This document shows, piece after piece, positions 45,301 through 57,223 of a DNA stretch of 64,000 bases; positions within the stretch are counted from its first letter, which is position 1, and each line of letters begins with the position of its first letter. The translations under genes and the position numbers were made by a program. The notes below the pieces were generated by a model. That model made no database searches, had not been told where the DNA came from, and saw only the letters and a program-made list of their open reading frames with translations. This DNA comes from Gautieria morchelliformis (lineage: Eukaryota > Basidiomycota > Agaricomycetes > Gomphales > Gomphaceae): assembly GCA_015179125.1 (NCBI GenBank), contig WHVA01000052.1:248001-312000 (forward strand), written 5' to 3'.

Positions 45301-46888
45301 TCCTGCCACACTACGTTCCATGGGGAATCTTGCCATCACCTATCGGAATCAGGGCCGGTGGAAGGAGGCTGAGGAACTGGAAGTTCCTGTCACAGAGACA
45401 AGGAAGAGGGTGCTTGGTGAGGAGCATCCTGACACACTAGGCTCTTTGGGGAATCTTGCTGCCACATATTGGAATCAGGGCCGGCTGAAGGAGGCTGAGG
45501 AACTGGAGGTTCTGGTGATGGAGACGAGGAGGAGGGTGCTTGGTGAGGAGCATCCTGACACACTACGCTCTATGGGAAATCTTGCCTCCACCTATAGGAA
45601 TCAGGGCCACTGGAAGGAGGCTGAGGAACTGGAGGTTCCTGTTATAGAGACAAGGATGAGAGTGCTTGGTGAGGAGCATCCTGACACACTACACTCTATG
45701 GGGAATCTTGCCATCACCTATCGGAATCAGGGCCGGTGGAAGGAGGCTGAGAAACTGGAGGTTCCTGTCATGAAGACAAAGAGGAGAGTGCTTGGTGAGG
45801 CACATCCTGACACATTGTGCTCCATGGGGAATCTTGCCATCATCTATCGGAATCGGGGCCAGTGGAATGAGGCTGAGGAGCTAGAGGTTCCTGTCATGGA
45901 GACAAGGAAGAGGGTGCTTGGTGAGGAACATCCTGACACACTACGCTCTTTGGGGAATCTTGCTGCCACGTATTGGAACCAGGGCCGGCTGAAGGAAGCT
46001 GAGGAACTGGAGGTCCTGGTGATGGAGAAAAGGAGGAGGGTGCTTGGTGAGGAGCATCCTGACACACTACATTCCATGGGGAATCTTGCCTCCACCTATC
46101 GGAATCAGGGCCGGTGGAAGGAGGCTGAGGAACTGGAGGTTCCTGTCATGGAGACAAGGAAGAGGGTGCTTGGTGAGGAGCATCCTGACACACTACACTC
46201 CATAGGGAATCTTGCCGCCACCTACTGGAATCAGGGCTGGCTGAAGGAGGCTGAGGAACTGGAGGTTCTGGTGATGGAGACGAGGAGGAGGGTGCTTGGT
46301 GAGGAGCATCCTGACACACTACGCTCTATGGGAAATCTTGCCTCCACCTATAGGAATCAGGGCCGGTGCAAGGAGGCTGAGGAACTGGAGGTTCCTGTAA
46401 TAGAGACAAGGATGAGAGTGCTTGGCGAGGAGAATCCTGACACACTACACTCTATGGGGAATCTTGCCATCACCTATCGGAATCAGGGCCGGTGGAAGGA
46501 GGCTGAGAAACTGGAGGTTCCTGTCATGAAGACAAAGAGGAGAGTGCTTGGTGAGGCACATCCTGACACATTGCGCTCCATGGGGAATCTTGCCATCATC
46601 TATCAGAATCAGGGCCAGTGGAATGAGGCTGAGGAGCTAGAAGTTCTTGTCATGGAGACAAGGAAGAGGGTGCTTGGTGGGGAGCATCCTGACACACTAC
46701 GCTCTTTGGGGAATCTTGCTATCACCTATCGGAATCAAGGCCGGTGGAAGGAGGCTGATGAACTGGAGGTTCGTGTTTTGGAGACAAGGAAGAGGGTGCT
46801 TGGTGAGGAGCATTCTGACACACTACACTCCATGGAAAATCTTGCCATCCATCACCTTTCAGAGTCAGGACCAGCTAAAGGAGGCTGA
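42393..46888 (+). CDS. NLR-like protein: patatin, NB-ARC, TPR repeats (about 1429 aa)
   Basis: Proposed exons are 42393-42465, 42513-42651, 42712-42939, 42985-43887 and 43942-46888 (4290 nt). The patatin-like phospholipase part has DGGGIRG (residue 25), the GTSTG nucleophile elbow (about 67) and the DAG dyad Asp (about 208). NB-ARC has the P-loop GLGGVGKT (about 427), Walker B LLFLDNADD (about 497), LGYLALAI, and the HPLVHAWAQ motif typical of TPR-type NLRs. From about residue 790 follow 15 units of 42 residues (GRWKEAEELEVPVMETRKRV, LGEEHPDTLRSMGNLASTYR). Fungal NLR-like proteins act in non-self recognition and cell death; the ligand is unknown. A 4-bp insertion near 46850 ends the frame early. 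The last two introns are multiples of three without stops, so retention would not break the frame. Confidence 0.85.
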
Positions 46889-47230
46889 GGAACTAGAGGT
46901 TCTGGTGATGGAGACAAGGAGGAGGGTGCTTGGTGAGGAGTATCCCAACACACTATGCTCTATAGGGAATCTTACCATCACCTATCACAATAGTTGAAGG
47001 AGGCCGAGGAACTGGATGTTCTGGTCATGGAGACAAGGAAGAGTTTGTGGGGAGCATCCTGACATACTATGCTCTATGGGGAATCTTACCATTGCTTGTT
47101 TAGTGCAGGGGTAGTGGAAGGAAGCTGAGGAACTGGAGCTTTCTGTCATGAGACAAAAATGAGAGTGCTTGGTGAGAAGCATCCAGACACACTATGCTCT
47201 ATGAGGAATCTTACTGCTATCTATTGGCGC
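44969..47230 (+). repeat. 126-bp tandem repeats coding TPR units
   Basis: There are eighteen units. Fifteen are in frame, nearly identical at DNA level. Units 5-8 (from 45479) and 11-14 (from 46235) share the same variants in the same order, a 756-bp higher-order duplication. Units 16-18 (46870-47230) lie beyond the frameshift and have acquired stops. Confidence 0.93.
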
Positions 47231-49474
47231 CTGTGAGGGGACAACCCATTGGTTCCTTTTCCGTCTTATATCTTCCCTCCTCCTCATCTGTTCTGTCCTT
47301 TGTTTCTCCTTATACTCCTGAGTTTCACATTCTCCCAGCCATGTCTATGTCTGGTAGCTTGGTGTGCTCAGTAGGTATATAGTCAGCACCTTAGGTATGG
47401 AGATCCTCACCCATTTCTCTCTGGATCTCCTTCACCCCAGGTGCATAGTATAATGCTGCTACTTGTCTCAGGAGGATGTTCAGATAGACAATAATTTACA
47501 TTCTTCTAGGATATATTGGATATATTTTAAAAAATCAACCATAACTGAATTCATAGTACATCATTTTGAGCAATTTGGATATTGTGGATATTCTAAATTT
47601 TTTTTGAATGTTCTGAGATTTTGAAAATATCTTTGTATGTGCTGAAACATGGTGTGTATAGATAACAGAGCAATGTCAGATAGGATTTTGATGACTATAT
47701 GTTAAAAGTATATAGGAAGTTTGTTAGATGTATGATGACAGAATGTAGAACAAGTATGGTCTCCTATATTATTAAATAGATTTGATAGAGCTGATTAGAA
47801 GGTATGTAATAATATGCATGTATAGTATAAAGATATATAACTAATGATGTTTGGACAGTAAGTTACACACCTTTTCCTAGAGCTGCAGACTATGAGAGAG
47901 ATTTTTAAGGTTAGGATTAAGCATGCTTTACATGTTCTGGCAACTATCTCAATTGTCATATATTTTATGAAATTGTTAAGACTGGAAGTCATATTTAGAC
48001 TCAGCCTGAAATGTGGGTTAAGCTGAGGTTTGGAATGGGCTTGGCTTCAACTTTATAGGTTGCACCCACTCAGTGTTCGGCCCTAATTTTGGGCTCGGGT
48101 TTGGTGTTACGATCCATTCCCGAGTCCAGTCCTGAAGCCTCGGCTTTGGTACTCGCTTGGGAACCTTGGGTTTCTCTTCATACCTTTCCATCACCCCTGA
48201 CTTCCCTTCCTAGTTAGTTCCCCATGACTTGCGAGGAGACTTCCTATAGGATTTGCATGGTATCTCAAGGTTGCCCAAAGACACAGAGCAAGATGAGTAT
48301 TTGCATGTGAGAGCAGGGATATCAGGGGAGCGGTGACTCGATGCAGTGAACATGTCCATTGGGAAGGGATGCAGATTTAGGGAAGAGTGAGGAAGTTGTG
48401 GTCTGTTGGCTGGATTGGTCTTGGTCTTGGGGTGTATGTTCATGGTGTCAGCCAAAAAAGAATGTCATCATCTAGGAGCTGAGGGGCCATGATGGATGGT
48501 GAGGGCCGGTGACCTCACTGACTTCCTCTTCACTGCTGTGACTGTTGGAAATGCAGGGCAAAGGCCTAGGGGGGGATGAGAAAGATGGACAGAATTTTTT
48601 TTTCACTTATTAATATTAAAAAAATTTTGTAACTACCTGTCCATTGTGGGTGATGACATGGTAATAGCTGGCTTCACATTGCCTGAAAAGTTCCCAAAAG
48701 CCCCGTCTTTCAGGCCCAGCTCAGGCTCTCTGGATCCAGGGACAGGACCTCAATGCTGGCCTCATAACAGCCAGAAAGCCCCACCGTTGACGCTCCATCC
48801 ATGGACCAATGTGGTGGACCATCCATGGACCCACAAACCATAAATTAATAAAGTAATGTGACCTAACAATCACCTGATCTGAGTTTCTTTGTCATCCCCC
48901 TCCCAATACCACAATGTGTCCATAATAACCAAATATAGAACGAATATAATTGGTTAGAATAATTGTTTAAATTTCTTATCCCTACTCCTCTCCCTCTGCA
49001 TGCAAGTCCATAAGACTGTTTGTTCACTTTTTCATCATCAATACCAACAACTGAAAACTTGAAGCTTGAAGCATAAGATCCTTTGCATTGTATTGCAACC
49101 AGAGTACTGTGTATCAAGTCTGGTGTGACAGCAAATATAGCATTCACTGGATTGTGAAGAAATCAACATGGAACAACATAGGAAAGGCTTATCAGAAGGT
49201 GAGTATACAATGTTCTACCAGCTTCACACAGTCTAACTCTAGCCAGTACTATACTTCCAGCTCTCCATTTATTCACCATTACATGGCCCCTATTCCACCG
49301 ACAGAACAGAACAGTGCTCCTTCTCAGGCACAAGTAGCTCTAGCTCTAGCTCCTATGACTCAACAAATTGCATGAGGATGTTCAGGTTGTGGTAGCTTAG
49401 GCAGCAACAAGGACTGAACTGATGGCTATTGCAAAAATGCTGTGTAAAAGTGGCAACCATGAACCCATGGCATT
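47231..49474. other. AT-rich intergenic region, decayed repeats
   Basis: No gene recognised. At 48112 a TGTTACGATCC start resembles the E2-type LTR end, but no matching right end was found. Around 49088-49375 one 95-codon frame is open without known motifs. Confidence 0.4.
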
Positions 49475-50520
49475 TGTTTTGGAACCCTTCAAGACTTTGG
49501 TGTTATTGCTAACGCCTCAGTCTATCAGAATGTGTCATTTACACGACTAGTAGAATACCAGTTCAATGCAGCAGCACAACTCTGGAAATAATTTAATATT
49601 TGTACCTTGGTTGCAATCTGTGTAATAACTAGTCCAAGTTATTACAGCTGGAAGGCAATGCGTTTCTTAGCTGCACTGAACAATAAACTAAAAGAGTGTA
49701 TAGGTTCAAGGACACTATTGGGGTCCAAGAGTATTCCTTTTAATAAAGAGGGAATAGGCTCCGCAGGAGAGTTTGTAAGTGGATTGGGTCAACCAACGTC
49801 AATGCACTGCAATAACGAGAGAGTAATGTGAAGTGGCTTTCGTGCACAACTTGACTTGACTTGTGAAAGTCACTGAACAGGAAAATCAACTGAACAGCTC
49901 GTCTCGGGTATTGGAGTGCTAATTGACAAGAAAATCGATTGCCAACCTCACTCTGTAGAGTTTCACTCAGTGGGTTAGGCTAAGTGGCTAAGCAGTAAAG
50001 CAACTACTTAACTAAGAATAGTTACTCTAAGCAAGAGTAGTATTCTAGTTCGGGTTAGGAACTTAGGTAAGATGTGCAAGTCACACAAGCTGTGTAGGAC
50101 AGAAGATGGGTAGATTGATTGCTCAAAGGGCAGGCAAAGGGCCTCATTTTATATTGCAATGTATATGGGCTTAGTAAGCAGGTAGAACCTTCTATCTATT
50201 AATGGAATGGGGGAAGAAGCTTGAGGAAGATGGAAGAAAGGGTTGGAAGAAACTGGCTGCTTCCAGGGGAATCTACTATGATTCCTACCAATCAGAGCTT
50301 GATTTGTCAGGAATGACTCACTAAAAAGGGTCATGTGCCATAGCACAGCTTGGCTGAGTCATGTACTCCTGACTCACCAAGGTGTGCCTGGATTGGTTGA
50401 GTCATTGAGGCTGTATCTCCAGATAACTATGTTTTTGGCACTTAGAAGCTGAGTAAGCAGTTCTGAGCCAATTAGGGCTCTGTAGCCATGGCAGGGCCAT
50501 ACACTGTGAGTCGGTTAGAG
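49475..50520 (-). repeat. LTR of the TGTTTTGG family, longest copy
   Basis: It starts TGTTTTGGAACCC. The first 400 bp match 27684-28104, and the copy continues with a minus-strand TATAAAATG near 50150, followed (minus sense) by GAGCAATCAATC, as in the solo LTR at 10053. The right end is not clear. Confidence 0.6.
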
Positions 50521-50752
50521 ATGAACGTACAGCTGTAACTGGACCTCATGAATGGTTAGTGTCTGGTATGAACGTGGGGCTGTCTTCTGTTCTTCAGGGC
50601 TACTGGCTACTCGTTCGGCATTGTAGCGAATGTGCTTACAGGAAATATGCATTGGATCCAGACCATATAATAGCACAGAACATGGGTACACTGCAGAAAG
50701 CGCGGGCACCTAAAAATCAGATGAAATGGAACTTGAGTTTCAGTACAAAACC

Positions 50753-50788
50753 AGCTAAAAATCAGTGCTTGAGCACTGATTTTTAGCT
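50753..50788. repeat. Perfect 17-bp inverted repeat with 2-nt loop
   Basis: AGCTAAAAATCAGTGCT, TG, AGCACTGATTTTTAGCT. A partial third copy of the arm (CTAAAAATCAG) stands at 50710. It lies in AT-rich non-coding sequence and may be a foldback-type remnant. Confidence 0.9.
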
Positions 50789-50959
50789 CCTGAAGCATTC
50801 TCGGCCCCTTTGACCATGAACTGATTTCTAGTAATGAAAGTGTCCCACTTTGCACTGTTTTTTTAGCTCAAAATGAACTGAATTCTAGCTTGTTTAGGAC
50901 TAATAAACAGTACATTCAGAACTACTTTTTAAGTACAGACATCATTGCCTAGTGAGAGC

Positions 50960-52460
50960 TCGGGGTATGCATATCGCCAGAGTCGAACATAATTACGAGC
51001 TCCGTGTCTGCCATAAAGTGCCCCAGACACATTCTGTATCATAATGTATCAGGCGATGTACCAGTAAGCGGGTGATAGATGTCTTGCGACGCACCATAGA
51101 CCGAAACCGAAAGCAGCGAGGCGTGGATCTGTGGTAAATATTAAGGGGGTACAAGGATGACGGCGGGTGCAAGGCGGCGCCGGCTAAGGAGGGGCCAGTA
51201 AGCAAGGGGAATAAGACTTGGGTGGAGAGATGGGACGTACCAGCATATGCCATTGCAGCCATGTTCTGCATGGTCTCCTTGTCGATCTTCGCGTCGGGGT
51301 GGAGGCTCTCATCGAGTAGAGTCGACGTGAACGACGGGAAGGTTGTTCTTGCTGCCTGGTGACGTCAAGCGATCAGCACCAGGCAACACGTCTTGAAACC
51401 GCCTCCTCATTGAGAAGCACCCCAACAATGCTTCCTCACACTGTTCAAATGCAGTCTGCACGACGAGTGAGCCAGTCTCATGGCAGGCCAGTGAGGCCCA
51501 TTTACCTGCTAGTGACTTACTAACACTATAACAATTTACAATTGAGTGCAACCCAAGTGAAAAACATTCTAGAATACAACTTACTATGCGAAGATTGGAG
51601 GCGCTGGGAGAGCCCATATTATCTTGCTCCAAACATGCGCAGAATGCTTGTTGAGCAACGTTGAAAAGGGGTCGCCAAGGAGAAGTTCCAACACAATGAG
51701 GAGCTTAATGATGTGTGAACTGGGACGAAACCATACAGAAGCTATAGGAAAACTTACCCTAAACATCCTCCTCACAGTCCAGTGCTTTCTTCAAAACATG
51801 GGTTCCATAGCAATTCGTGGTAAGTTCGACGACTCGTCCCCTACATGGAAGATTGAGGTCGAAATAGAGGCATATAAGAGTAATTTTACAAACCTCATGC
51901 ACTGTACAATTTTCATCCTATCAGAGAGCTCACAGGAGGTTCCAAACAGCGTTGCACAGCCCAGTTTCCAAACCCATTCATCTATGGAGGTATAGACTTG
52001 AGTGGTGGGAAAAGTAGAGAAATAATGTATACCATAATCCCAACGCCCCTCTGACTGACAGCATCAACAACTTTCTTCCTGTCGGTAGCCTCTGCGATCT
52101 TGAGCTCCTGCTGGAAAAAAATGGATGCTTGCTGGTCAGATAATTTGACAATACGAGTTATAAACTGGGAGTATGGTGGCACTGCGGTTGGGGAGAACAG
52201 ATGGATAGGCTGTCACAGAAAGGTGCTGACCGGTTCTGTTAGTTCTCAAAATACTAACGTACCTCATTGACATGCTTGTCAGAAATATTGGAGGAGGGAT
52301 CGTTGATGTACGTGTTGTACACAGGGGATTAGTCGAGCGAATGCCCAACTCACCATCTTCCTTTTCACAGCCTCAATCGGTCTCTCTATCAAATCGTGCG
52401 ACAGCTTCCACCACGAAGAACAGCTGGGACAGCTACCTGGTGCGGTGGTGGAGAACCTGG
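50960..52460 (-). pseudogene. Pumilio (PUF) RNA-binding protein pseudogene
   Basis: The minus strand shows successive Puf repeat pieces: LSDQQASIFFQQELKIAEAT and KKVVDAVSQRGVGIM (about 52150-52040), FGNWAVQRCLE (about 51975), ELTTNCYGTHVLKKALDCEE (about 51820-51760), LLIVLELLLGDPFSTLLNKH (about 51700-51640), then ASLACHETGSLVVQTAFEQ (about 51500-51450). Introns are still visible (for example 51895-51846). A frameshift after FGNWAVQRCLE and stops elsewhere break it. A further exon-like piece (LLDESLHPDAKIDKETMQ, about 51320-51260) may be its 3' end. PUF proteins bind 3' untranslated regions; this copy is probably inactive. Confidence 0.75.
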
Positions 52461-52622
52461 GATCACTCAGGTTGCGGCTGAGCGTGCAGGCGGTCCGGTA
52501 ACCATGCAGGAGGGATTGATCTCGCTTGTGCGGTCAGGCTGAGTTCAAGACTCTGCCCAACCAGGGCATGGGTGTAGGGAGGAGAGTGGGAGAAAAATAC
52601 TACGTGCCTATGACGAGGCGAG

Positions 52623-53897
52623 TGTCAAGATTGGTTTTTAGGCGTTAATATCGTGTATTAGTGAACACAGCGAATGCCCGAATGACTTGTGCGAATAAGT
52701 ATGCCGTTCGGCGAATAGGTGAACCAATAAATGTTCACAAGATAAGAGGGCTGCCCGAACGGGGCTCACCCTATCTACAGTCATAGCGAAATAGCCCGTG
52801 GTACTTGATGATGTAACATGCAAGGTCTCACGGAAGGGCTGTCTAAGTCTCAACAATCCCTTCACCGGCAAAGGTGCTCCTTCGGAGCCCTTCGCCAACA
52901 GCACAGAGAATAGTTCGAAAGCTAAGGTAATGAAGATGAAGTATGAGAACTCACCAGTGATGCCTAGGTCCTCTGCTGGTCGAAGATAGAAATCTCCAAG
53001 AGAAGGCTCAAGACGATGATCACAGCGAGGTCAAGTTTGCACAAGATGGATGATGTATGATAATTGAACTGGAGAATATACATGCGAATGTAAACTACTT
53101 ATATCGAATGCTCGTAAGGCATCAGCGAATAGGAAAGAGGCCGTCGTGAGTCAGGGTTGGATAGGGGTGCGCAGTCATGATACTAAGTAGATGGAATAAA
53201 CATACAACAGAGTGAGGGAAGGGTGCGAACATGAAACGATGGAGAGTAAAGGTGGCGAAGGCATTCATGTACAAAACCATGTCTTGGGACCCACATACAT
53301 GCTACCCTGCACGGACTCTTCGTCTACTGGGTTGATCCCACATGACCTACAGAAGGGACGTCCTGCGAACACACTTTGGCCATATGAACACCCAAAGGGG
53401 TTGGATTAAGAAGGTGATGGGGTTAGTGATGAACCATCTTGCCGGGTAAATGGTATTGATCGTTTTTTTTGATGGCGTGCCTGCTGGCGAAATGTGCGAG
53501 CAGCGAATAGCGGTTTGGAGAAATGCGAGGAATGGCGAAGGGGAATGACATAGGGGAGAAGTGGTTGAAGTGGAGGGCAAAGCTGAGCAAACACGGGAGA
53601 GGAGTGGCGAAAGGGGAAATGGGGATAACAAGGTCCAGGAAATACACAAGTCATGACAGTCCGATCATAGGAACACCATCGAAAGAGGGTTGAGCAGAGG
53701 AGGTGATAGGCCCAGCGATGACTGCTAAGTTAGTTCAGGGATGTCGATCGTGCTTCGACGGCGTGGCCATGGTAAATGGCGCGAACAGCGAGGATCGGTT
53801 GCCGAACATGGCAAGGGCGGTCAGAACGAACACGAAGGTGGAGTGAGAAAATAGGAGAACTGAGCATCTGAGTATGGGAAATAGACGTGTCATGACA
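52623..53897 (-). repeat. Solo LTR of the E3 family
   Basis: The 1275-bp segment has TGTCA...TGACA ends and is flanked by GCGAG at 52618-52622 and 53898-53902. It is clearly similar over its full length to 19606-20877. There is no internal sequence, so it probably arose by LTR-LTR recombination. Confidence 0.93.
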
Positions 53898-53902
53898 GCG
53901 AG

Positions 53903-54947
53903 TTGAGGGGTTGACCGTAGTGGCGATGGCGAGAGTGAAGGATGAAGAGCGCGCATACATTCATTCTGGAATTAGTCAGCCAGGTTGTACTCCGACTTGT
54001 CCTGTGCCTTTCGCCTTCCGCCGGAAATTGATTATCTTGCCTACTAGGTATTAGCGCAACTCGCGATCATACCCCAGACACTTGCACTAGTACTTAGTTG
54101 ACTTCTGGAGATTGATCATGATTAGGTAAAAAAAAAATCTCATTCGTCATTTGGACTTTGCATTTTTTCCTGTACCTAAATTTCAGTACAAGTCGGTACT
54201 GTAATTTAGCTGTAGTGCAAGCGGAACTGAAATATAGCGCTTATTCTTTCTACAGTGGGTACTCCACTGGGCGTCCTGCTCCATGCAGGAGTATAGTCGA
54301 TGGCCCTGCCAGGATATATACTCATTCGCTGGGCGCTGATCTCAGAAGTGTATTTGTACCCTCGGAGGCTGGGATGAGAGAGGCTCAATCTCTAGTACTG
54401 GGAGAATGGATCAAGAAGAACAGCAAAGCTGAAGCTCCGACAAGGGGAAAGACCCACGCATGAGGAGACACCTCGCAACGCAAATGCTATTCAAGTCACT
54501 CTTACAAGGGGGAAATACCACACCAGACCTATTCCGAATAGAGCTGAATGACCCAGAACAGTTTGATTGGAATATCGATGGTGAGCTGGACACTGAGTAC
54601 GCACACCCACTATGGCCAAGACGCGGCACGCTAAAGACCAGAGCTGTAGGTCGTGATTGACGGAGGGCATGTATTCCCAAGCCTGAAAGCATGGCTGTAG
54701 AGATAACACGACAGGCAGTTAAAGCGATCCCTTCGGTCGTCGGCACTGCCAACGTGGGGTCTCTTGTTGGGGTACTACATCTGATCCGTGTGAACCTTCC
54801 TCATCGGGCTGTAATTCAGTAGGCAAACTTGTTGAATTGCCACGTCACGCGCCTTGCTTGTGTCTTCTCTCACCTACCCCGTCATCTGTTCTCACCCACC
54901 CTCCTCTTCATATTGATCCAAACTCCCTCCAAGCTTCACAGTTGCAG
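53903..54947. other. Unassigned sequence
   Basis: A 101-codon frame (54158-54463) and shorter ones occur without known motifs. No gene can be supported. Confidence 0.4.
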
Positions 54948-55476
54948 ATGACATCCTTACCGCCAATTGCAGAATTGTTGAGTCATGACCCTGAGTCACG
55001 ATTTCAGCAGAATTTGGCACTTGTGGGCACATCATCCACCCTGTCCCACCTAAGGTATTACCCAGATGAGGTCCTTGTCCGGGAGTTCTCCCAAATGGAG
55101 AAAAACCGTGAGTACACTTCATTCTGCTCAATGACTGCATTTCATACTGGTTGACCTCATTAGCAGGTGCATTCGAGCAGCGGAGGTGGGTGGGGCTTGA
55201 AACCCTGCAGATCGCCAGCCTGGACCCTGGACCCTCATTGGATCTCATCATCCGTGCGGCAATCCTGGGATCGCCATCACGCCGACTCCGGCTCTTCGAC
55301 ATCCAGAGGGCAATTCGGATTTGGAGTGGTGCTTCCCTGACAACTGTAATCAGAGTAAGTACTATATTTTCTTGATTCTGTTCATGTAGCCCAATATTTT
55401 CTCTGTTGGCCGGGTGTATCTTGACCTGATGCGGCGCTGCTTGTCCCACTTTCCTGCATCGGCTTTGATATGCTAA
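54948..55476 (+). CDS. Hypothetical spliced protein, 144 aa
   Basis: Model: exons 54948-55107, 55167-55354 and 55390-55476, with good splice sites (GTGAGT...AGCAG, GTAAGT...TGTAG). The second intron is only 35 nt. The frame is open throughout and ends in TAA. The segment LDLIIRAAILGSPSRRLRLF recalls the first helices of forkhead-type domains, but the rest does not fit, so I leave it unnamed. It may be a truncated host gene; a repeat of the TGTTTTGG family begins 50 bp downstream. Confidence 0.4.
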
Positions 55477-55525
55477 TGATATTTATAGAAGGCGATTTAT
55501 CAGCAGCTAACAACCAGCAAGTTAT

Positions 55526-55797
55526 TGTTTTGGAACCCTTCAAGACTTTGGTGTTATTGCTGACACTTCAATCTATCAGAACGTGTCGTTTACGAGACTC
55601 AAAGAATATTAAACAATGCTGCAGCACAACTCCGGAAATAATTTAATATTTGTACCTTGGTTGCAATCCACGTAAGAACTAGTCCAAGTTAATATGGATG
55701 GAAGGCAATGCGTTTCTTAGCAGCACTGAACAATAAACTAAAAGACTGTAGGTTCAAGGACACTATCGGGGTCCATGCATATTCCAAAATATAAAGG
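55526..55797 (-). repeat. TGTTTTGG-family LTR fragment
   Basis: It starts TGTTTTGGAACCC and follows 49475 for about 270 bp with more differences than the 27684 copy. Confidence 0.75.
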
Positions 55798-56651
55798 AAT
55801 GTACTTAGAGGAGTGTGTCCGTGCAGCACGTGCAGAGGTACTCGAGGAGAGGGTGCAAGCGGCGGACGGTGGGAGGTGCGTGCGGTAGATGGCCAAGCGT
55901 GTGGTTGGAAGTATTTAGTAGCATGGACTTGGTGTACAGGTATTTATGCAGTATTAGGCAATGTTTGAGGGATAGTTACCTTACATAACTGCATCACCTG
56001 TACACTGCGTATATACGGCTGTATGTCGTACGGCCTCGTACGGTGGTCATACGTGCTGTAACCGTAATACGGTCAGAACAGGCAACTTGAACTTCGGTAC
56101 GGGTACAGGTCTGTAATACGGCAGCCGTATATATGGCTCATAGGGGGACGGTGCCGAGCCCTAGATCCACAACTCTGTAATGACAGAAGAATGGTAGTTT
56201 GAGCCATGGAGGCTTTGGAAAAATAAGGAAAAATGTAGGATAACTAGAGGAATATTTGAAAAGCCTTTCCCCAGTTATATTAACAGCATACAGGAACTGT
56301 TAAGTCTTCAAAGGTGTTTTTACATGTTGTCAAGACAAATAGAAAAGACTAGGGCTGGTTGAGCAGCCTTCATTGGCTGGTTGAATGGCCATTCCCCTAC
56401 AGCATTTCCCTTGCAATTACCATGCCCATCAACTGCATAGGAATGGATTTGATAGTCAGCAGCCATTCCTGAGCCTAACTCCATGTCGCTGCACCTCTGC
56501 AAAATCCCCTACCAGTGCAGCCAATGCTTCCATTCCAACTCATACAACCTGAGGTTGTCACCAGTGAGGACACTGCGTGATATATGATATCATATTATCT
56601 ATAGTGCTAGCAATAAGATAAGTACAGCAAGTATATGGCACTGGCAATAAG
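55798..56651. other. No gene; stretch rich in TACGG words
   Basis: 55990-56150 contains many TACGG/CCGTA/GTATA words in both orientations. The rest is AT-rich with short frames. Confidence 0.45.
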
Positions 56652-57223
56652 TGTTATGTATTGTGATTTCTAGACGTCGGAAGTTGGAAATATTGCAGTA
56701 AGTCGAGGTCAGAAGTTAGGTCAGAAGGCAGAAGGCGGAAGGACAGAGGTTCTGCAAAACTGGCTGTGCTAAGAACAGGAGGTAGAGCGAAGGAAATCAT
56801 GTATTGAAGGTGATTATCTGATTGCAGATTCAAGAGCATACATGAGGGGGTTTTTATACAAAGAGCTGATGCAACATGTAATGTTGTACTACTAAGCATG
56901 TTCCAAAGAAAGCAGATGTCAGATATGATATACAGGGTAAGTAACTAATTGAGAACAAAGAACTACAAGGGGGGTGCAGGGTAGAGTCAAGAACAATGGG
57001 CAAAGAACAAGGGGATGGAAAGCATATTTGACATGACAGAACAATTGGACTCCAGAGGGGACAGACGTATGGTCTTGCTGTGCTGCGAGTCGAGTCCAGT
57101 GGGTCTGAGTAATAGAGTCAAAAGAAGAAGAGATATAACAAGGGGTGGGATTGTCAGAAGTGTCGGGATGTCAAAAAGGAGGCGGAACTCAGTGTCGGAA
57201 GTCAGAATTGCATGGTTGTAACA
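56652..57223 (-). repeat. Solo LTR, relative of the E2 LTR
   Basis: The 572-bp segment has plus-strand ends TGTTATGTATTG and GGTTGTAACA and is flanked by ATAAG at 56647-56651 and 57224-57228. Read on the minus strand it aligns with 23116-23758, including the TATAAAAA box (56868-56861) and the following AATCAGATAATCACCTTC block. Confidence 0.9.

Noticed and set aside
44969..47230. Array considered as CRISPR or plain satellite
   Set aside because: The units are coding TPR repeats in one frame without unique spacers.
54948..55476. Naming this a forkhead transcription factor
   Set aside because: Only about 20 residues resemble the domain start; the recognition helix is not visible.
55990..56150. 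Telomere-type repeat
   Set aside because: TACGG words are irregularly spaced and in both orientations; no TTAGGG array.
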